Source of the DNA: DAOUBP01 sp964474695
GTDB taxonomy: Bacteria; Chloroflexota; Anaerolineae; CG2-30-64-16
Direction of reading: 5' to 3'
Assembly (NCBI GenBank): GCA_964474695.1
Contig: CAYYTK010000010.1
Coordinates: 1 to 64,000 of the forward strand
DNA: 64,000 nt
Shown here: one piece after another, positions 60,448-64,000 of the stretch
Layout: the number at the start of each line of letters is the position of its first letter
Numbering within the stretch: position 1 is the stretch's first letter
Translations under genes and position numbers: made by a program
Notes under the pieces: model-generated
Told to the model about the DNA's origin: nothing
What the model saw: the letters and a program-made list of their open reading frames with translations, nothing else
Databases searched by the model: none

Positions 60448-63400
60448 ATGGAACTAGGCATCATCCGCCAAATCAACATTGACTCCGAGATGCAGGCGTC
60501 GTATCTGGACTACGCGATGAGCGTGATCGTCGCGCGGGCGCTGCCCGATGTGCGCGACGGGCTGAAGCCCGTGCACCGGCGCATCCTCTACGCGATGGAC
60601 GATTTGGGCCTGCAGCCCGATAAGCCGTACAAGAAGTCGGCCCGCATCGTCGGTGAGGTGTTGGGCAAGTACCATCCGCACGGCGACGCGGCCGTGTACG
60701 AGGCGATGGTTCGCATGGCCCAGGATTTCAGCCTGCGCTATCCGTTGGTGGACGGCCAGGGCAACTTCGGCTCCATCGACGGCGATAACGCGGCCGCGAT
60801 GCGCTACACCGAGGCGCGGCTGGCCAAGATCGCCACCGAGATGCTGGCCGACATCGAGAAGGACACCGTTGACTGGACGGAGAACTTCGACGGCACCCTC
60901 AAGGAGCCGACGGTCCTGCCCGCGGCGCTGCCTAACCTGCTGGTCAACGGCGCCAGCGGCATTGCGGTCGGCATGTCCACTAACATCCCGCCGCACAACC
61001 TGGGCGAGGTGTGCGACGCACTCTGCTACCTGATCGACCACTACGACCACCACGATGATGTCACCATCGAAGACTTGATGAGCTTCATCCCCGGCCCCGA
61101 CTTCCCCACGGGCGGCGTGGCGTTCCGGTATGCCCAACAGAGCAACGGCGATGAGGAGCGGGAGGATGTGATCGCCAAGGCCTACGCCAGCGGTCGCGGC
61201 AGCATCGTGATGCAGGCGAAGGCCCACATCGAGGATATGAGCCGCAACCGCAGCCGCATTGTGATCACCGAGCTGCCCTACCAGACCAACAAGACCAACC
61301 TGATTGAGCGCATCGCGGAGCTGGCGCGCGATGGCCGGCTGGAAGGGCTGACCGATCTGCGCGATGAATCCGACCGCACGGGGATGCGGATCTGCATCGA
61401 GATGACGCGCACCGTCGAGCCGCGCAAGGTGCTGGCGGACCTGTTCAAGCTGACCCCGCTGCAGCAGACCTTCGGCGTGTCGCTGCTGGCGTTGGTCGAA
61501 GGCGAGCCGCGGCTGCTGAGCCTGAAGCGCATGCTGGTCCATTTCCTGGAGCACCGGCAGGATGTGATCGTGCGCCGCAGCAAGTACGAGCTGGAGAAGG
61601 CCAGGCAGCGGGCCCACATCCTGGAAGGGCTGCTGCGGGCGCTGGACGTGCTTGATGAGGTGATTGCGCTCATTCGCAAGTCCAAGACGGCGGACGATGC
61701 CAAACTGGGCCTCATCAAGCAGTTCGGCTTCTCCGAGATTCAGGCCCAGGCGATCCTGGATATGCAGTTGCGCCGCCTGGCGGCCCTGGAACGCCGCAAG
61801 CTGCAGGACGAGTATCGCGAGCTGGTCGCGTTGATCCGCGAGCTGGAGGCGCTGCTCAAGTCGCCCAAGAAGGTGCTGGCCCTGATCAAGCAGAACCTGA
61901 CCGACCTCAAGGCCCGCTACGGCGACCCCCGCCGCACGCAGATCGCCGACCGCGAGCGTGGGACGCTGACCGCTCACGATCTGCTGCCGGACGAAGAGGT
62001 GTGGGTGAGTGTCTCGCCCGATGGGACGCTGACCCGCACGCGCCGCGGCGCCGGGGAGCACCTGCGCACGCCGGTGGCCTCGCTCATCTCGGCCAACACG
62101 CGCGACGATCTCTATCTCTTCAGCGCCAAGGGGCAAGTCACCCGCGTCGGCATCCATCAGATCTCGGAGAGCGGCGTTCACTACGCTGACCTGTCCGGGT
62201 TTAGCCGCCGCGACCGCATTGCGGCGCTGCTTCCCCTGCCGAAGCCGGGGCCTGATGAGACGGCCGGCTTCCTGCTGCTGGCCACGCAGCAGGGCCAGGT
62301 GAAGCGCATCGCGCTGGGCGATCTGATCGATCAGGCGCAGGCTGATCCGCAGGTGATCGGCCTGGGTGAGGGGGATGAGCTGGCCTGGGCCGGCGTGAGC
62401 GCGGGCAGCGGGGAGTTCATACTGATCACGGCGCGGGGCCAGGCGATTCGGTTCACGGAGGACAGCGTGCGCACCATGGGGCTGCCCGCGGGCGGCGTCG
62501 GCGGCATCAAACTGGCCAAGAAGGATAAAGTGGTGGCCGCGGCCGCTCTGCCAGCGGGCGCTGTCCCAGCGGGTGCTGTGCCGGCAGCCGGCGCCGTGCC
62601 CGCCGAAAGGCCCTTGCAGATGGCGATCGTCACCGCGTCCGGCTTTGCCAAGCGGGTCGCGCTGGCGGAGTTCCCCGTGCAGGGCCGCAACGGCCAGGGC
62701 GTGGTCGCGGCCAAGCTGACCCTGAAGTCTGGCCTGATCGCAGGCGCGGCGTTGATGGGTCCGGAGGATGCCGCCGGTTGCGGCCTGAACGGCGGCGGGA
62801 ATCGGGTGTTCGGGCCCAACGACCTGCCCGAGATGGGCCGCGCGGCGACGGGCAAGCAGGTGGCTGGGCTGGGCGGGCTGTTGGCGGTCGAGCGCGTGTT
62901 TACGCTGGCGGGCGCCGGCGCCGTCAGCCCGACTGCACCGGGGCTGGCTCCTGCCGAGACCGCGGGCCGGGCCGCCGCAAAGCCCAAGACCCCGCCGCCG
63001 GCCCCGGCAAAGCCTTCGCGCAGCCGGGCGACCTCCACCGCGTCGGCCCCGGCGCCTGCCGAGGCGCCCAAGCCCGCGCGCCGCGCGCCGGCCAAATCCG
63101 CGGGTGCGGCCCCGGTCGCGGCCGCGCCGGTTCCCACGGCTGCCGAGACCCCTGCGACAGCGCCCAAGCCGGCGCGCACCCGCGGCAAAGCAGCCGCTGC
63201 CGACGCCGCACAGCTTGCATTGTTGGCTGAAGCGCCGCCGGAGACGCCGCCCGCGCCGGAGCCCGCGCCGGAGCCAACACCGGAGAAGAAACCGCGCACC
63301 GCAAAGGAAAGGACCGCGCCGGCTCCGACCCCTGCGCCGCCCAAAGCCGCGCCAGCCAAAGCGAAGACCGCACCTGCAGGAACTCCAAAGCCAGCCGTTG

Positions 63401-63943
63401 ATAGCGCACCGGACTCGAGGCTTCAGCCGGTCTCCGGCTCTTCGAGACCGCGTGCCAGATCGGCCGGCGNNNNNNNNNNNNNNNNNNNNNNNNNNNNNNN
63501 NNNNNNNNNNNNNNNNNNNNNNNNNNNNNNNNNNNNNNNNNNNNNNNNNNNNNNNNNNNNNNNNNNNNNCGAGGCTTCAGCCGGTCTCCGGCTCTTCGAG
63601 ACCGCGTGCCAGATCGGCCGGCGGTAAGGCAACAAATCCGCCATCGGCCGCAGCCGGCAAGGCGAAAGCGGCGCCGGAGCCCGCGCCCAAGGCGGCGCGC
63701 AGCGCTGGCAAACCGGCGTCCAAGGCTGTGACCAAGCCGGAGCCTGAGCCGGCTGCCCCAGCGGCGCCAGGCCCATCGGCGGCTCCGGCCGTCCCCCCTG
63801 TGGCCCAGCTCGTGGTGAAGCCCCCGGCCCGATCGTTCTTTCCCGAGCGGAACCCTGCGCCTGCCGCTGAGGAGAAGACCAAACCGGCAGGCAAGGGCCA
63901 GCCAACAACCCGCACCGGGGGCGCCCGCAAGCCCGGCGGGTGA
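60448..63943 (+). CDS. gyrA: Type IIA DNA topoisomerase subunit A (GyrA/ParC-like)
   Basis: The subunit breaks and rejoins DNA in gyrase or topoisomerase IV. ATG 60448 has AGGA upstream and starts the family N-terminus. Catalytic Tyr120 lies in AAAMRYTEAR, and the QRDR reads GDAAVYEAM with Ala81 where E. coli has Ser83. The C-terminal beta-propeller (about 500-820) lacks a canonical GyrA box; the position reads TRTRRGAGEHLR. A Pro/Ala/Lys/Arg-rich tail of about 290 residues follows. A 100-N gap and a 54-bp duplication interrupt the tail; removing both (154 bp) gives one 1113-residue frame to TGA 63943. GyrA versus ParC is not settled. Confidence 0.88.
63416..63623 (+). other. Assembly gap flanked by identical 54-bp repeats
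   Basis: Bases 63470-63569 are 100 N, the usual placeholder for a gap of unknown size. The 54 bp before it (63416-63469) are identical to the 54 bp after it (63570-63623). This repeat is the dispersed element seen at 6640-6762 and 30385-30483, read here in the topoisomerase frame. Confidence 0.95.
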
Positions 63944-63978
63944 ACGACCCGACTGGCGCCCGGATAAGAAGGTGCACC

Positions 63979-64000
63979 ATGCTGGACACGCCAAACCCGA
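63979..64000 (+). CDS. Start of a possible downstream gene
   Basis: AGAAGG lies 6 bases before ATG 63979, which begins MLDTPNP and runs off the window. Only seven codons are visible, so no function can be proposed. Confidence 0.35.

Noticed and set aside
63570..63627. Topoisomerase stop at 63627
   Set aside because: It arises only from the frame shift caused by the N gap and duplicated 54 bp; the restored frame runs to 63943.

Overview
The window is a high-GC bacterial chromosome segment that looks like an uncultured Chloroflexota (Anaerolineae/Caldilineae-like) genome bin. This is an inference, because there is no rRNA or tRNA in the window. It rests on the GC-rich coding style, Thr-Pro-rich extracellular linkers in cell-wall enzymes, a HisG/HisZ pair, short EF-Ts, and a very high load of short dispersed and tandem repeats. 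A 100-N assembly gap shows it is a draft scaffold.

Layout. 1-8.9 kb: a nearly complete histidine operon on the minus strand (hisZ-G-D-C-B-H-A-F-I, no hisE) driven by a sigma70-type promoter. Its leader encodes a 17-residue peptide with three consecutive His codons, followed by an intrinsic terminator, so it is a classical attenuator candidate. 8.9-11.8 kb: purH with its own promoter and leader hairpin, then two Hsp20 genes. 12.1-14.1 kb: obgE-nadD. 14.2-20.3 kb: a potassium module, with kimA divergent from a pair of TrkA/RCK genes followed by a TetR regulator, rsmG and a glycosyltransferase. 20.3-24.3 kb: GNAT, DUF4342, a UbiA-family prenyltransferase, a membrane protein and a methyltransferase. 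24.4-33.5 kb: a 184-bp MITE-like element just upstream of ftsH, then S9 and M42 peptidases, a methyltransferase, a membrane protein and a LysM/M23 peptidase. 33.6-41.4 kb: a FeoC-like regulator, a glgC/glgD-like pair, a RelE/Phd-type toxin-antitoxin pair, a ferredoxin, an ATPase-nuclease and an iron-sulfur protein, with two decayed copies of the same gene end. 41.7-54.3 kb: PBP1A, a LysM/M23 endopeptidase, rho, an Atg22-type MFS protein, and the conserved cdsA-uppS-frr-pyrH-tsf-rpsB cluster. 54.6-64 kb: uvrB interrupted by a 562-residue intein, an AbiEii-like nucleotidyltransferase, an HTH/PIN toxin-antitoxin pair and a type IIA topoisomerase A subunit with a long Ala/Pro/Lys tail.

The most unusual theme is that repeats of the kind normally found between genes sit in frame inside conserved enzymes. 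HisA carries about 37 extra residues, HisC about 58 and PurH about 54. The C-termini of HisA, HisD, HisG and NadD, one methyltransferase N-terminus and the topoisomerase tail are also repeat-encoded. Several of the same repeats recur in intergenic positions elsewhere in the window. The second major feature is the UvrB intein, placed between the Lys and Thr of the Walker A motif and carrying a LAGLIDADG endonuclease plus an internal helix-turn-helix. The third is a set of leader hairpins ending in U-tracts (his, purH, trkA) that suggests widespread control by premature termination.
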